From NCBI GenBank assembly GCA_017431145.1, contig JAFRLQ010000120.1:1-53548 (forward strand): DNA of 53,548 nucleotides, in the 5' to 3' direction. The notes beneath the pieces are model-generated. The model saw only the letters and a list, made by a program, of their open reading frames with translations. It ran no database searches and was not told the DNA's origin. Shown one piece after another: positions 7,720 through 15,924 of this stretch (positions are counted from its first letter, which is position 1; each line of letters opens with the position of its first letter). Origin of the DNA: Clostridia bacterium (GTDB lineage Bacteria > Bacillota > Clostridia > Christensenellales > Maliibacteriaceae). The translations under genes and the position numbers were made by a program.

Positions 7720-8279
7720 TCTATCTGAAACTGTTTCTTTCGTTCCTGCGTGTCGGGTGCTTCGCGTTCGGAGGCTTGTCCGGTGCCATACCGCTGATCC
7801 GCGACGCGGTACTGTCCAACGGATGGATGAGCGACGAGATGTTCACGAACCTGATCGCGGTGGCGGAATCGACGCCGGGTCCCATCATGCTGAACCTGGC
7901 GACCTACGTGGGCAGTACGCAGGCGGGTATCCTTGGCGCGTCGGTCGCGACACTGGCTGTGGTCCTGCCGTCCTTTATCATCATCATCCTCGTCATGAGC
8001 CTTCTGAACCGCGTGACGGAGAAACCCTGGGTGAAAGCGCTTCTGGGCGGTATGAAACCGTGCATCATGGGAATCGCGCTGGCCATGGGCGTTTATTTCA
8101 TCCTGAAGAACTGCCTGGGCATTCCCGGCACGTTTCAGCCGGATCTGCGGGCGGCCCTGCTGACGGCCGTTCTGGGAGGCGGATATTTCCTTTCCAGAAA
8201 ATGGCTGAAGAACGGGATCCCGCCCATCGCCTTCATTGTGATCTGCGCAGCGGCAGGGCTCGCCGTCTGGGGAATCTGA
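7716..8279 (+). CDS. chrA: chromate transporter, second half (short-chain ChrA)
   Basis: A 187-residue CHR-domain membrane protein, paralogous to its upstream partner. The same positions carry FAFGGLSGAIPLIRDAV and AESTPGPIMLNLATYVG (about residues 49-65). It starts inside the last codons of the first half (ATGA overlap), which forces coupled translation and fits an obligate heterodimer in which the two halves adopt opposite membrane orientations. It is the last gene of the ArsR-controlled operon. Confidence 0.85.
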   Translation: MIYLKLFLSFLRVGCFAFGGLSGAIPLIRDAVLSNGWMSDEMFTNLIAVAESTPGPIMLNLATYVGSTQAGILGASVATLAVVLPSFIIIILVMSLLNRVTEKPWVKALLGGMKPCIMGIALAMGVYFILKNCLGIPGTFQPDLRAALLTAVLGGGYFLSRKWLKNGIPPIAFIVICAAAGLAVWGI

Positions 8280-8291
8280 ATACGGTCGCAC

Positions 8292-8320
8292 TTGTACTCT
8301 CGTGCCTGTTGGTTTATCAT
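8292..8320 (+). promoter_or_regulatory. promoter of asnS
   Basis: TTGTAC (8292-8297), a 17-base spacer and TATCAT (8315-8320). A small GGGC/GCCC hairpin follows in the 5' leader. I see no T-box specifier or antiterminator in this 92-base gap. Confidence 0.5.
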
Positions 8321-8371
8321 AGAAGAATCATGGGCTGATGCCCGTGCATCCCAGGAAAAGAGGAAAAAAGC

Positions 8372-9766
8372 ATGAAAAGTACAGCCATCGCGCAACTGTA
8401 CCGGCAGCCAGAGGAGTATGCCGGCCGAACGATCCGGGTATGCGGCTGGATCCGCACATCGCGCTTCAGCAGCAATCTGGGGTTCATCGAACTGAATGAC
8501 GGTACTTTCTTTAAGAATCTGCAGCTGGTCGTGGAACGCGAGAAGACCGCGGATTATGAAGCGATCGGAAAATACGGCGTGGGAAGCGCGCTCATTGTTG
8601 AGGGCGAGCTCATGCTGACGCCGCAGGCGAAGCAGCCTTTCGAGCTTCATGTGCAGAGCGTCGAGCTGGAAGGCGCAAGCCCCGCGGATTATCCGCTGCA
8701 GAAAAAACGCCACTCGCTGGAGTACCTGCGCACCATCGCGCATCTGAGACCCAGAACGAACACGTTCTCGGCGGTATTCCGCGTGCGCAGCGTGGCTGCG
8801 GACGCGATCCACCGTTTCTTCCAGGACCGCGGATTCGTTTACGCGCATACCCCGCTCATCACAGCGAGCGACGCGGAGGGGGCGGGCGAGATGTTCCAGG
8901 TCACGACGCTGGATCTGAATGACGTCCCGAAGACGGAAGAGGGAAAAGTGGATTATACGCAGGACTTCTTCGGCACGTCCGCGAATCTCACGGTCAGCGG
9001 ACAGCTGAACGCGGAGATTTTCGCCCAGGCCTTCAGCCGCGTCTATACTTTCGGACCGACGTTCCGCGCGGAGAATTCCAACACCCCGCGCCATGCCGCC
9101 GAGTTCTGGATGATCGAGCCGGAGATCGCCTTCGCGGATCTTCAGGACGATATGGAGCTTGCGGAGGACATGGTGAAATACGTGATCCGCTATGTGCTGG
9201 AGCGCTGCCCCGAGGAAATGGCGTTCTTCAACCAGTTCATGGACAAGGGACTCCTGGAGCGTCTGGACAACATCGTGTCCAATGATTTCGCCAGGATGAC
9301 CTATACCGAGGCGATCGACGTGCTTCAGAGCAGCGGCCACGAATTCCAGTACCCGGTGTACTGGGGGTGCGATCTGCAGACGGAGCATGAGCGGTATCTT
9401 GCGGAAGAGTACTGCAAGCGCCCCGTGTTCGTTACGGACTATCCCAAGGAGATCAAGGCGTTCTACATGCGCCTGAACGACGACGGAAAGACCGTTGCCG
9501 CGACCGATCTTCTGGTGCCAGGCGTAGGCGAGATCATCGGAGGGTCCCAGCGTGAGGAGCGTTACGACGTTCTCGTGGAGAAGATCCGCGAACTGGGCAT
9601 GAAGGAAGAGGATTACGACTGGTATCTGCAGCTTCGCAGATACGGAAGCACGCGGCACGCGGGTTTCGGACTCGGATTTGAGCGGCTGATCATGTACATG
9701 ACCGGTATGAGCAACATCCGTGACGTCATCCCGTTCCCCAGAACAGTCGGAAACGCCGCGTTCTGA
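8372..9766 (+). CDS. asnS: asparaginyl-tRNA synthetase
   Basis: A 464-residue class IIb aminoacyl-tRNA synthetase that charges tRNA-Asn with asparagine. The N-terminal OB-fold anticodon-binding domain (about residues 15-115; [19 protein letters not shown]) is followed by the catalytic domain. Motif 2 is [20 protein letters not shown] and motif 3 is [16 protein letters not shown], then the terminal [11 protein letters not shown] segment. The length matches bacterial AsnRS (about 463-466). The absence of the extra insertion domain of bacterial AspRS separates it from that enzyme. GAGGAAAAAAGC precedes the ATG. Confidence 0.96.
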   Translation: MKSTAIAQLYRQPEEYAGRTIRVCGWIRTSRFSSNLGFIELNDGTFFKNLQLVVEREKTADYEAIGKYGVGSALIVEGELMLTPQAKQPFELHVQSVELEGASPADYPLQKKRHSLEYLRTIAHLRPRTNTFSAVFRVRSVAADAIHRFFQDRGFVYAHTPLITASDAEGAGEMFQVTTLDLNDVPKTEEGKVDYTQDFFGTSANLTVSGQLNAEIFAQAFSRVYTFGPTFRAENSNTPRHAAEFWMIEPEIAFADLQDDMELAEDMVKYVIRYVLERCPEEMAFFNQFMDKGLLERLDNIVSNDFARMTYTEAIDVLQSSGHEFQYPVYWGCDLQTEHERYLAEEYCKRPVFVTDYPKEIKAFYMRLNDDGKTVAATDLLVPGVGEIIGGSQREERYDVLVEKIRELGMKEEDYDWYLQLRRYGSTRHAGFGLGFERLIMYMTGMSNIRDVIPFPRTVGNAAF

Positions 9767-9777
9767 TATCGTTTTTG

Positions 9778-9800
9778 AGGCGGCCGGCGGCCGCCTTTCC
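9778..9800 (+). terminator. GC-rich hairpin after asnS
   Basis: An 8-bp stem AGGCGGCC / GGCCGCCT with a 3-base loop, followed by TTTCCC. The short T run suggests incomplete termination, with some read-through into the carboxypeptidase gene. Confidence 0.5.
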
Positions 9801-9819
9801 CATACGGAGGAATCCTTTT

Positions 9820-11253
9820 TTGCGTAGAAGTCTGCGTTTCATCATCAGCCTGTTTCTGATCACGGTGCTGCTTTTCGGTGCAGTGCCGCGCGCAGCATTG
9901 GCTGAACCGGAAGAGACGGGCGGAACACAGACACAGGAAACGGAAACACAGACGCAGGAAACGGGAACGCTTCCGGTGTTCGATCCCGCGTCCATCGAAG
10001 CCTACTACGCGATCCTGTACGATATGGATACGGGCTTCGTTCTTGCCGAAAAGAACGCGGACGGAAGAATGTATCCCGCCTCGACGACAAAGACCATGAC
10101 GTGTCTCGTGGCGTTGGAAAACGCGGCGGACAGGCTGGATGAGCCGGTCACGGCGGGTGAGGAGGTCAAGCTGATCACCTGGGATTCCAGTTCGATCGAT
10201 CTTGTGCCGGGCGAGGTGATGACGCTGCGGGATCTGCTGTACGGGCTCATGCTTTCCAGCGGAAACGACGCGGCGAACACGATCGCGGTGGCCGTGGGCG
10301 GAAGCATCGAAGGCTTCGTTGACATGATGAACGCGAAGGCCGAAGAACTGGAGATGACGGGGACGCATTATGTCAACGCGCACGGGCTGTCGGACGAGAA
10401 CCACTATACGACCGCGCGGGATATGATGAAACTCGTGCAATACGCGGAGCAGAACGAGACGTTCCGCGAGATCACGGGTTCCCTGACTCATACCGTTGCG
10501 CCGTCCGAGACGCGTCCGGAAGGCGTGACCTTCATCAACTCGAATCTCCTTCTCCACGAGGAACTGCCGGATAAATACTTCAGCGGCGCCTTCGGCGTGA
10601 AAACGGGCTTTACGAACGCCGCGGGCTACTGCCTGCTGGCGGCGGCTGAAAAGGACGGCGTGCGCCTCGGCGCCTGCATCTACCTTTCCACCGAAGAAGG
10701 CAGATACAAGGACGCGCACACGATCCTGGACTACGGGTTCAGCTGTTATGATACGGTGGATCTGAGATCGCTTCTGGCGGACAGGCTTCCCGTTACGATG
10801 AGCGTGCAGAACGCGTCCTCTTCGGACCTGATGCGGGGTATGCTTCTTCTCGAGCAGGTCCCGGACGGAGACGGCATGACGGTCCCGATGCTGAAGACGG
10901 ACGCGGCAGTCCTGCGCAGCCGCGCGACGGAGATCGAGTTTATGACAGATCCGATCCTTCTGTCGATCGAAGCACCGGTCAGCGAGGGTGAGGAAGTCGG
11001 CAGATACCGCTATACGCTGGACGGAAACGTGCTTCTTGAGGGAACGCTCGTTTCGACGCGGCCGGTGGAGAAGATGGAGCCGGTCGTGCCCTGGCAGGAG
11101 AACACGAATGGAACGCGCGTCGGAAACTGGCGGTTCATGTTCTATCCGGTCGCGGCGACGCTGGTGATCGTCGGGATCATGCTGCTTGTCCAGGGCGCGT
11201 TTCTGAGACAGTACCGGCGCAACAGAAGAAACGCGGCGGCAAAAAATGCCTGA
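9820..11253 (+). CDS. D-alanyl-D-alanine carboxypeptidase (peptidase S11, DacF/PBP5 type)
   Basis: A 477-residue penicillin-binding protein that trims the terminal D-Ala from peptidoglycan pentapeptides. The TTG at 9820, with CGGAGGA 8 bases upstream, gives a clean signal peptide (basic RRSLRF, hydrophobic core, cleavage after ALA near residue 28). An earlier in-frame TTG at 9775 lies in the asnS terminator stem and is rejected. The three active-site motifs are present: STTK (about 88-91), SGN (about 146-148) and KTG (about 260-262). A beta-rich C-terminal domain is followed by a hydrophobic anchor (WRFMFYPVAATLVIVGIMLL) and a basic tail. A Thr/Gln/Glu linker rich in TQTQE follows the signal peptide. 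Confidence 0.93.
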   Translation: MRRSLRFIISLFLITVLLFGAVPRAALAEPEETGGTQTQETETQTQETGTLPVFDPASIEAYYAILYDMDTGFVLAEKNADGRMYPASTTKTMTCLVALENAADRLDEPVTAGEEVKLITWDSSSIDLVPGEVMTLRDLLYGLMLSSGNDAANTIAVAVGGSIEGFVDMMNAKAEELEMTGTHYVNAHGLSDENHYTTARDMMKLVQYAEQNETFREITGSLTHTVAPSETRPEGVTFINSNLLLHEELPDKYFSGAFGVKTGFTNAAGYCLLAAAEKDGVRLGACIYLSTEEGRYKDAHTILDYGFSCYDTVDLRSLLADRLPVTMSVQNASSSDLMRGMLLLEQVPDGDGMTVPMLKTDAAVLRSRATEIEFMTDPILLSIEAPVSEGEEVGRYRYTLDGNVLLEGTLVSTRPVEKMEPVVPWQENTNGTRVGNWRFMFYPVAATLVIVGIMLLVQGAFLRQYRRNRRNAAAKNA

Positions 11254-11307
11254 CAGGAAACCTGCGGAGAGCGTTTCTCCTTGAAAACAGAAACAAAAGA
11301 GGGAATC

Positions 11308-12171
11308 ATGTTTGACCCCAGGACGGACCGGTTTCCGTATCCGGAAAATACGGATGAACATTATCTCAAAGTGGAAGAACGCTTCCACGAAGTTTTCGAC
11401 TGCGATTATCCGTATATCGACAGATCCGCACCGTTTTGTCGAAGACAGGCGATGGTGCGTTTTCTGCTGAATACGGTCGTGTTTCCCATGACACGCGTGC
11501 GCCTGGGGCTCAGGATCGAGGGAAAAGAGCATCTAAAAGCGTACAGGGAGGAGATCCGCAAGGGCGTGATCTCCTGTTCCAACCACGTGCATATGTGGGA
11601 CTATCTGGCGGTGATGTGCGCCGTACGCCCCGCAAAACCGTATGTGCTGGTCTGGGCGCCGAACGTGAACGGAAAAAGCGGCAGACTGGTGCGCCTGGTG
11701 GGCGGCATCCCCATTCCGGAAGCGGGACCCGGCGTGACCAGAGTCTATCTGAAGAGCGTGGAGGAGATGATCCGAAACGGCGGATGGCTGCACGTTTACG
11801 CCGAAGGGAGCATGTGGGAATACTACGCGCCGATCAGACCTTTCAAGAGAGGCCTTGCGCATCTTTCTGAGACCTGTGAGCGTCCCGTGCTGCCCATGGC
11901 GTTCTCCTACCGCAGACCCGGATGGATCAGACGCGTGCTTTTTCATCAGCCCGCCTGCTTTACGCTCAGGATCGGAGAACCGGTATCGGCGGATCCACAG
12001 TTGATGGGAAGAGAGCGGCTGAACGACCTGACGGTGCGCTGTCATGATGAGGTCTGCAGACTTGCGGGCATCAATCCGGAAAAGAATTTGTATCCTCCGT
12101 TGTTCGACCGTTCCAAAAGGATCGACTACTATACGACGGAATACGGGATCGGTTACAGAGGGTCAAGATAG
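11308..12171 (+). CDS. 1-acyl-sn-glycerol-3-phosphate acyltransferase-family protein (PlsC-like)
   Basis: A 287-residue acyltransferase of the PlsC/LPLAT superfamily, predicted to acylate lysophosphatidic acid or a related lysolipid at the membrane. The catalytic HX4D motif is NHVHMWD (H93, D98) and the acceptor-binding EGS motif is at 166-168 (VYAEGSMWEY). The region GGIPIPE corresponds to the third conserved block. The start is uncertain: ATG 11308 follows GAGGG at a short distance, while TTG 11281 (adding 9 residues) has GGAGAG upstream inside a small hairpin. No signal peptide. Separated by 54 bases from the carboxypeptidase gene and possibly cotranscribed with it. Confidence 0.85.
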   Translation: MFDPRTDRFPYPENTDEHYLKVEERFHEVFDCDYPYIDRSAPFCRRQAMVRFLLNTVVFPMTRVRLGLRIEGKEHLKAYREEIRKGVISCSNHVHMWDYLAVMCAVRPAKPYVLVWAPNVNGKSGRLVRLVGGIPIPEAGPGVTRVYLKSVEEMIRNGGWLHVYAEGSMWEYYAPIRPFKRGLAHLSETCERPVLPMAFSYRRPGWIRRVLFHQPACFTLRIGEPVSADPQLMGRERLNDLTVRCHDEVCRLAGINPEKNLYPPLFDRSKRIDYYTTEYGIGYRGSR

Positions 12172-12189
12172 TTTACCAACGAAAAGAAT

Positions 12190-12228
12190 CTGTGAGGAAA
12201 GAAAACAAAGCTTCCTTCACAGGTTTTG
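12190..12228 (+). terminator. probable terminator after the acyltransferase gene
   Basis: CTGTGAGGAA (12190-12199) pairs with TTCCTTCACAG (12212-12222) with one bulged base, followed by TTTT. Confidence 0.45.
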
Positions 12229-12286
12229 CCTTATAATGAAGAAAACGGACAGAACAGAGACTTGTTTCAGAAAGAGGGAAGAAGCT

Positions 12287-12662
12287 ATGTTTTCGGCAGG
12301 ACATCTCATCTGGATCGCCGTCAGCGCCGCGCTCGTGACTGCCGTTTTCGCCGCAGCATATGATCATCATGCGCTATGATATGTTCTGCATGCATGTGCT
12401 GATCTCCGTTCTCGCGATCGCGTCGTTCGTGATCAACGATTCACCGCTTGGAAAACTCTCGTTCGGGGAGACCATGATCGGAACGGTGTTCGTGACAGGG
12501 GAGTATATTCCGTATTTCTTCCTGGATTTCAGACATCTGGGATCTCTGAGCATCCTGGTTTTTTCCCTTCTGATCTATGCAACGGGATATTCTCTTTCCC
12601 TGCTTCTGTCTTTTCTGAACAGAAAGCTGTACTGGCGCTGGTTCCGGAACCTGACTGCCTGA
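12287..12662 (+). pseudogene. remnant of a polytopic membrane protein gene
   Basis: The first 30 codons (ATG 12287, with a GAGGGAAG binding site) read MFSAGHLIWIAVSAALVTA, the typical opening of YwaF/TIGR02206-like membrane proteins of 220-300 residues. That frame stops at 12379. In another frame, overlapping by 20 bases, 100 codons (12360-12662) encode two or three more membrane segments and end in FLNRKLYWRWFRNL. The pieces look like the beginning and end of one gene that lost its middle and its frame. Alternatively, the 100-aa reading frame is a small gene of its own; its start has no clear ribosome binding site. The assignment to YwaF rests on the N-terminal motif only. Confidence 0.45.
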
Positions 12663-12667
12663 GAATC

Positions 12668-12695
12668 CCGTATCTTTCATTCTTTATACGGAGGG
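12668..12695 (+). promoter_or_regulatory. short hairpin touching the ribosome binding site of the GGT gene
   Basis: CCGTAT (12668-12673) pairs with ATACGG (12686-12691); the right arm includes the first bases of the ribosome binding site GGAGGG (12690-12695). It could modulate translation, but a 6-bp stem is weak evidence. Confidence 0.25.
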
Positions 12696-12702
12696 CACAC
12701 AT

Positions 12703-14331
12703 ATGGCCTATGGATTTGATCCTCTTTCACAGACCTATCCGTCGCAGCGTTTTCCGATCTACGCCGCGGGCGGTATGGTCAACTGTTCCGTTCCGCAGGC
12801 TTCCGCCGCTGGTCTTGAGGTCCTGCGGCGGGGAGGGAACGCCATGGACGCGGCTGTGGCCGCCGCAGCTGCGCTGACGGTCACGGAGCCCACGGCGAAC
12901 GGCGCGGGAGGAGATGCGTTCGCGCTCATCTGGTCCGCGAAGGACGGAAAGCTTTACGGGCTTAACTCCTCGGGAAAAGCGCCGCAGATGGCGTCGATCG
13001 AACGGTATCTGGCGGACGGTGCGGATAAGGACGGAAAGATCCCGAGAGACGGATGGGCACCGGTCACGGTGCCGGGCGTTCCCATGGCGTGGGCGAAGGT
13101 CAGTGAACGTTTCGGGAAACTGTCTCTGACTGAGACGCTGAAGCCTGCAGTATGCTACGCGAGGGAGGGATATCCCTGCGGACCGAATCTTTCGGCTTCG
13201 TGGAAGAACGCGTACCGGCATTATCTTCCCTTCAGAAACGATCCCCGTTTTACCGCATGGTTCGACACGTTCGCTCCGCTGGGAAGAGCTTATGAGGCGG
13301 GGGAGATGATCCGCCTGCCCGATCTGGCGGACACGCTCGAGGAGATCGGAAAGACCTGTGCGCGGTCTTTCTATACCGGAAGACTGGCGGAAAGGATCGA
13401 CGAAGAGAGCAGAAAGCACGGCGGGTATCTGCGCTTTGAGGATCTCGCGGCGCACGAGGCGCTCTGGGTGGAACCGATCCGGGTGTCGTATAGGGGATAC
13501 GACGTCTGCGAGATCCCGCCCAACGGACAGGGGATCGTGGCGCTCATGGCGCTGAACATCCTGAAGGAGTTCTCCTTCGACGGATGTTTGACGCCTCTGA
13601 CCTGTCACAGACAGCTTGAGGCGGTGAAGATGGCGTTCGCGGACGCGTTCCGGTACGTGACCGATCCGGAACATATGCGGATCGATTATCATGATCTTCT
13701 TTCTCCCGAATATGGCGCGTCGCGCGCGGCGGAGATGACAGACATGGCGCAGGTCTGGACGCACAGGATTCCGCCCAAGAGCGGCACCGTGTATATGTGC
13801 TGCGCGGACCGGGAAGGCAACATGGTCTCCTGGATCCAGTCCAACTACGCGGGCTTCGGCTCCGGGATCGTGATCCCGGGCACGGGGATCGCGCTGCAGG
13901 ACCGCGGAGCGGATTTCTCGCTGGATCCGCGGGACACGAACTGCCTCATGCCCGGGAAACGCTCTTATCATACGATCATTCCGGGATTTATCATGAAGGA
14001 TGGACTTCCCGTTGGTCCCTTCGGGGTCATGGGCGCGTATATGCAGCCGCAGGGGCATGTGCAGGTCGTGATGAACTGCGTGGACTTCCACCTGGATCCG
14101 CAGCAGGCGCTGGACGCGCCGAGATGGCAGTGGATGCGGGGCGGCAGGATCGCGGTCGAGGACCGTTTCCCCGAGACGGTCGCGCAGGAGCTGCGGTCGA
14201 TGGGGCATGATGTCTACCGGGAACACGCGACCCCTCTTTTCGGACGCGGACAGATGATCGTGCGCCTTGAAAACGGCGTGCTGGCCGGCGGAACGGAATC
14301 CAGGACAGACAGCAACATCGCCTGTTTCTGA
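12703..14331 (+). CDS. gamma-glutamyltransferase family protein
   Basis: A 542-residue Ntn-hydrolase of the gamma-glutamyltransferase / cephalosporin-acylase-like family. The large-subunit start is intact (GGMVNCSVPQASAAGLEVLRRGGNAMDAAVAAA, then ANGAGGDAFALIW). The predicted autocleavage site is just before T362 in SGTVYMCCADREGNMVSW, where Thr would become the N-terminal nucleophile of the small subunit. PGKRSYHTIIPGF and GGSQ-like GVMGAYMQPQGHVQ follow. No signal peptide is visible, so unlike the exported glutathione-degrading enzymes this one is probably cytoplasmic; its substrate may be another gamma-glutamyl compound or an acyl amide. ATG 12703 follows GGAGGG. Confidence 0.88.
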   Translation: MAYGFDPLSQTYPSQRFPIYAAGGMVNCSVPQASAAGLEVLRRGGNAMDAAVAAAAALTVTEPTANGAGGDAFALIWSAKDGKLYGLNSSGKAPQMASIERYLADGADKDGKIPRDGWAPVTVPGVPMAWAKVSERFGKLSLTETLKPAVCYAREGYPCGPNLSASWKNAYRHYLPFRNDPRFTAWFDTFAPLGRAYEAGEMIRLPDLADTLEEIGKTCARSFYTGRLAERIDEESRKHGGYLRFEDLAAHEALWVEPIRVSYRGYDVCEIPPNGQGIVALMALNILKEFSFDGCLTPLTCHRQLEAVKMAFADAFRYVTDPEHMRIDYHDLLSPEYGASRAAEMTDMAQVWTHRIPPKSGTVYMCCADREGNMVSWIQSNYAGFGSGIVIPGTGIALQDRGADFSLDPRDTNCLMPGKRSYHTIIPGFIMKDGLPVGPFGVMGAYMQPQGHVQVVMNCVDFHLDPQQALDAPRWQWMRGGRIAVEDRFPETVAQELRSMGHDVYREHATPLFGRGQMIVRLENGVLAGGTESRTDSNIACF

Positions 14332-14369
14332 CAACAGTCTGTATATATATGTGTTTCTTTGGTATAATC

Positions 14370-14378
14370 ACCGCATAT
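14370..14378 (+). promoter_or_regulatory. extended -10 promoter of the metF operon
   Basis: TGGTATAAT (14370-14378) is a perfect extended -10 (TGn-TATAAT) 21 bases before metF. No convincing -35 is present, as is common for extended -10 promoters. The gap after the upstream gene (67 bases) is too short to hold a SAM riboswitch. Confidence 0.55.
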
Positions 14379-14398
14379 CATGCAGAGGAAAAACAATT

Positions 14399-15259
14399 AT
14401 GAAAGTCATTGATATCATCCGATCAAAACCGTATTCTCTTTCCTTTGAGATCTTTCCGCCCAAGAGCAGCGACCGCTTCGAAAGCGTCTGGCAGGCGGCG
14501 GAAAAGATCGCGGCGCTGGACCCCTCGTTCATGAGCGTGACGTACGGCGCGGCCGGCGGAACGAAGGAATTCACGAAGGATATCGCGGTGTCACTGCAGG
14601 AAAGACTGCATGTGACGGCGCTGGAGCATCTGACGTGCGTCAACGCGACGCGAGCCGGGATGCACGAGTACCTGTGCGGCCTGCGGGACGCCGGGATCGA
14701 GAACATCATGGCGCTGCGGGGCGATATGCCCGAAGGCATGGAGAGCCCCGCGGAGTACCGTCATGCGGACGAGCTGATCAGCGAGATCAGAGCGTTCGGC
14801 GGATTCTGCATCGGCGGTGCGGCGTATCCGGAAGGACATCCGCAGGCACCGGACGCGCAGACGGACATTCGCTACCTGAAGCAGAAAGTGGACTGCGGTC
14901 TGGATTTTCTCACGACGCAGATGTTTTTTGACAACAATATCCTGTACAACTTCATGTACCGGATCCGGGAAGCGGGGATCAGTGTTCCCGTCGTGGCGGG
15001 GATCATGCCGGTGACGAGCGCAAAACAGATCAAACGGATCTGTGCGATCTCGGGCACCGCGCTGCCGCAGCGTTTCGTGCGGATCGTGGATACGTTCGGT
15101 TCGGATCCCACCGCGATGACGCAGGCGGGGATCGCGTTCGCGACGGAACAGATCATCGATCTTTACGCCAACGGGATCCGCGCGGTGCATGTGTATTCCA
15201 TGAACAATCCGCAGGTGGCGCGGAAGATCAAAGAGAATCTTGCGGAGATACTGAAATGA
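14399..15259 (+). CDS. metF: methylenetetrahydrofolate reductase
   Basis: A 286-residue TIM-barrel flavoprotein that reduces 5,10-methylene-THF to 5-methyl-THF, the methyl donor for methionine synthase. Recognisable segments are SLSFEIFPPKSS near the N-terminus (catalytic Glu in FEIFPPK), MSVTYGAAGG, ALEHLTC, NIMALRGDMP and DFLTTQMFFDN, with GIMPV near the end of the barrel. ATG 14399 follows AGAGG; an upstream in-frame extension has no family similarity. The last bases overlap the next gene (ATGA), and the third gene follows without a gap, so the operon supplies methyl-THF, uses it, and repairs the enzyme that uses it. Confidence 0.94.
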   Translation: MKVIDIIRSKPYSLSFEIFPPKSSDRFESVWQAAEKIAALDPSFMSVTYGAAGGTKEFTKDIAVSLQERLHVTALEHLTCVNATRAGMHEYLCGLRDAGIENIMALRGDMPEGMESPAEYRHADELISEIRAFGGFCIGGAAYPEGHPQAPDAQTDIRYLKQKVDCGLDFLTTQMFFDNNILYNFMYRIREAGISVPVVAGIMPVTSAKQIKRICAISGTALPQRFVRIVDTFGSDPTAMTQAGIAFATEQIIDLYANGIRAVHVYSMNNPQVARKIKENLAEILK

Positions 15260-15924
15260 CGCCCGTGATCGGTCTTTTCACTGCAGAAGCGGAGAAGATC
15301 GCGATCCCGGACAGGGAGATCTGGCGGTATCTGGGATACAGGGGAAATGTTCCCGACGGCGCAGTTCTGGAGCAGATCGAAGCCGTCCGGAGGGAATTTC
15401 TGGGCGCTGTGCAGTACAAAGCCTGTTTTGCGAAAACAAAGACCCGCCGCAATGATGCGGGAGGGATTTTCTTCCCGTTCGGAACGGTCCGGTCGAAAGC
15501 GCTGGAGCGCAGCCTTGCGGGATGCGAAGAGGCATACGTGTTCTGCGCGACCGCCGGGATCGGCGCGGACCGGCTGATCAGCCGCTATGCGGTCGCGGAG
15601 CCCGCGCGCAGCGTGATCGCCGACGCCGTTGCAACGGCGGCGGTGGAAGCGTTCTGCGACAGTCTGTGCGCCTCATTCGGCGGAAGTGGATATCTCAGAC
15701 CGCGGTTTTCGCCCGGATACGGGGATCTGTCCCTTGAATACCAGAGCGAGGTCCTGCGGTATCTGGACGCGGCAAGAAAGATCAATGTACAGCTCACACA
15801 GAGCATGATGATGGTTCCCTCCAAATCCGTGACGGCGATCGCGGGGATCGGAAGGGAACAGTGCGCGGTCCCTTCAGGATGCAGAACATGCACGCAGAAG
15901 GACTGCGCCTACCGGAGGAGATAA
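15256..15924 (+). CDS. MetH reactivation-domain protein (stand-alone AdoMet-binding domain)
   Basis: A 222-residue protein matching the vitamin B12-dependent methionine synthase activation domain, which binds S-adenosylmethionine and, with an electron donor, restores oxidised cob(II)alamin to methylcobalamin. The signature is RPRFSPGYGDLSLEYQ (about residues 153-168), the RxRxxPGYG-type AdoMet site of MetH. The C-terminus ends in a Cys cluster, CRTCTQKDCAYR, in addition to two cysteines earlier; such clusters are common in the clostridial stand-alone forms and could hold a metal or take part in electron transfer (inference). It overlaps metF by 4 bases and abuts metH, which lacks exactly this domain. 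Confidence 0.85.
   Translation: MTPVIGLFTAEAEKIAIPDREIWRYLGYRGNVPDGAVLEQIEAVRREFLGAVQYKACFAKTKTRRNDAGGIFFPFGTVRSKALERSLAGCEEAYVFCATAGIGADRLISRYAVAEPARSVIADAVATAAVEAFCDSLCASFGGSGYLRPRFSPGYGDLSLEYQSEVLRYLDAARKINVQLTQSMMMVPSKSVTAIAGIGREQCAVPSGCRTCTQKDCAYRRR

Noticed and set aside
12044-12379. 111-codon frame overlapping the end of the acyltransferase gene
   Set aside because: Only its last 30 codons (from ATG 12287) have their own ribosome binding site and a membrane-protein pattern; the upstream part is a shadow of the acyltransferase.
14332-14398. SAM riboswitch before metF
   Set aside because: The gap is only 67 bases and contains an extended -10 promoter 21 bases from the start; there is no room for the aptamer.
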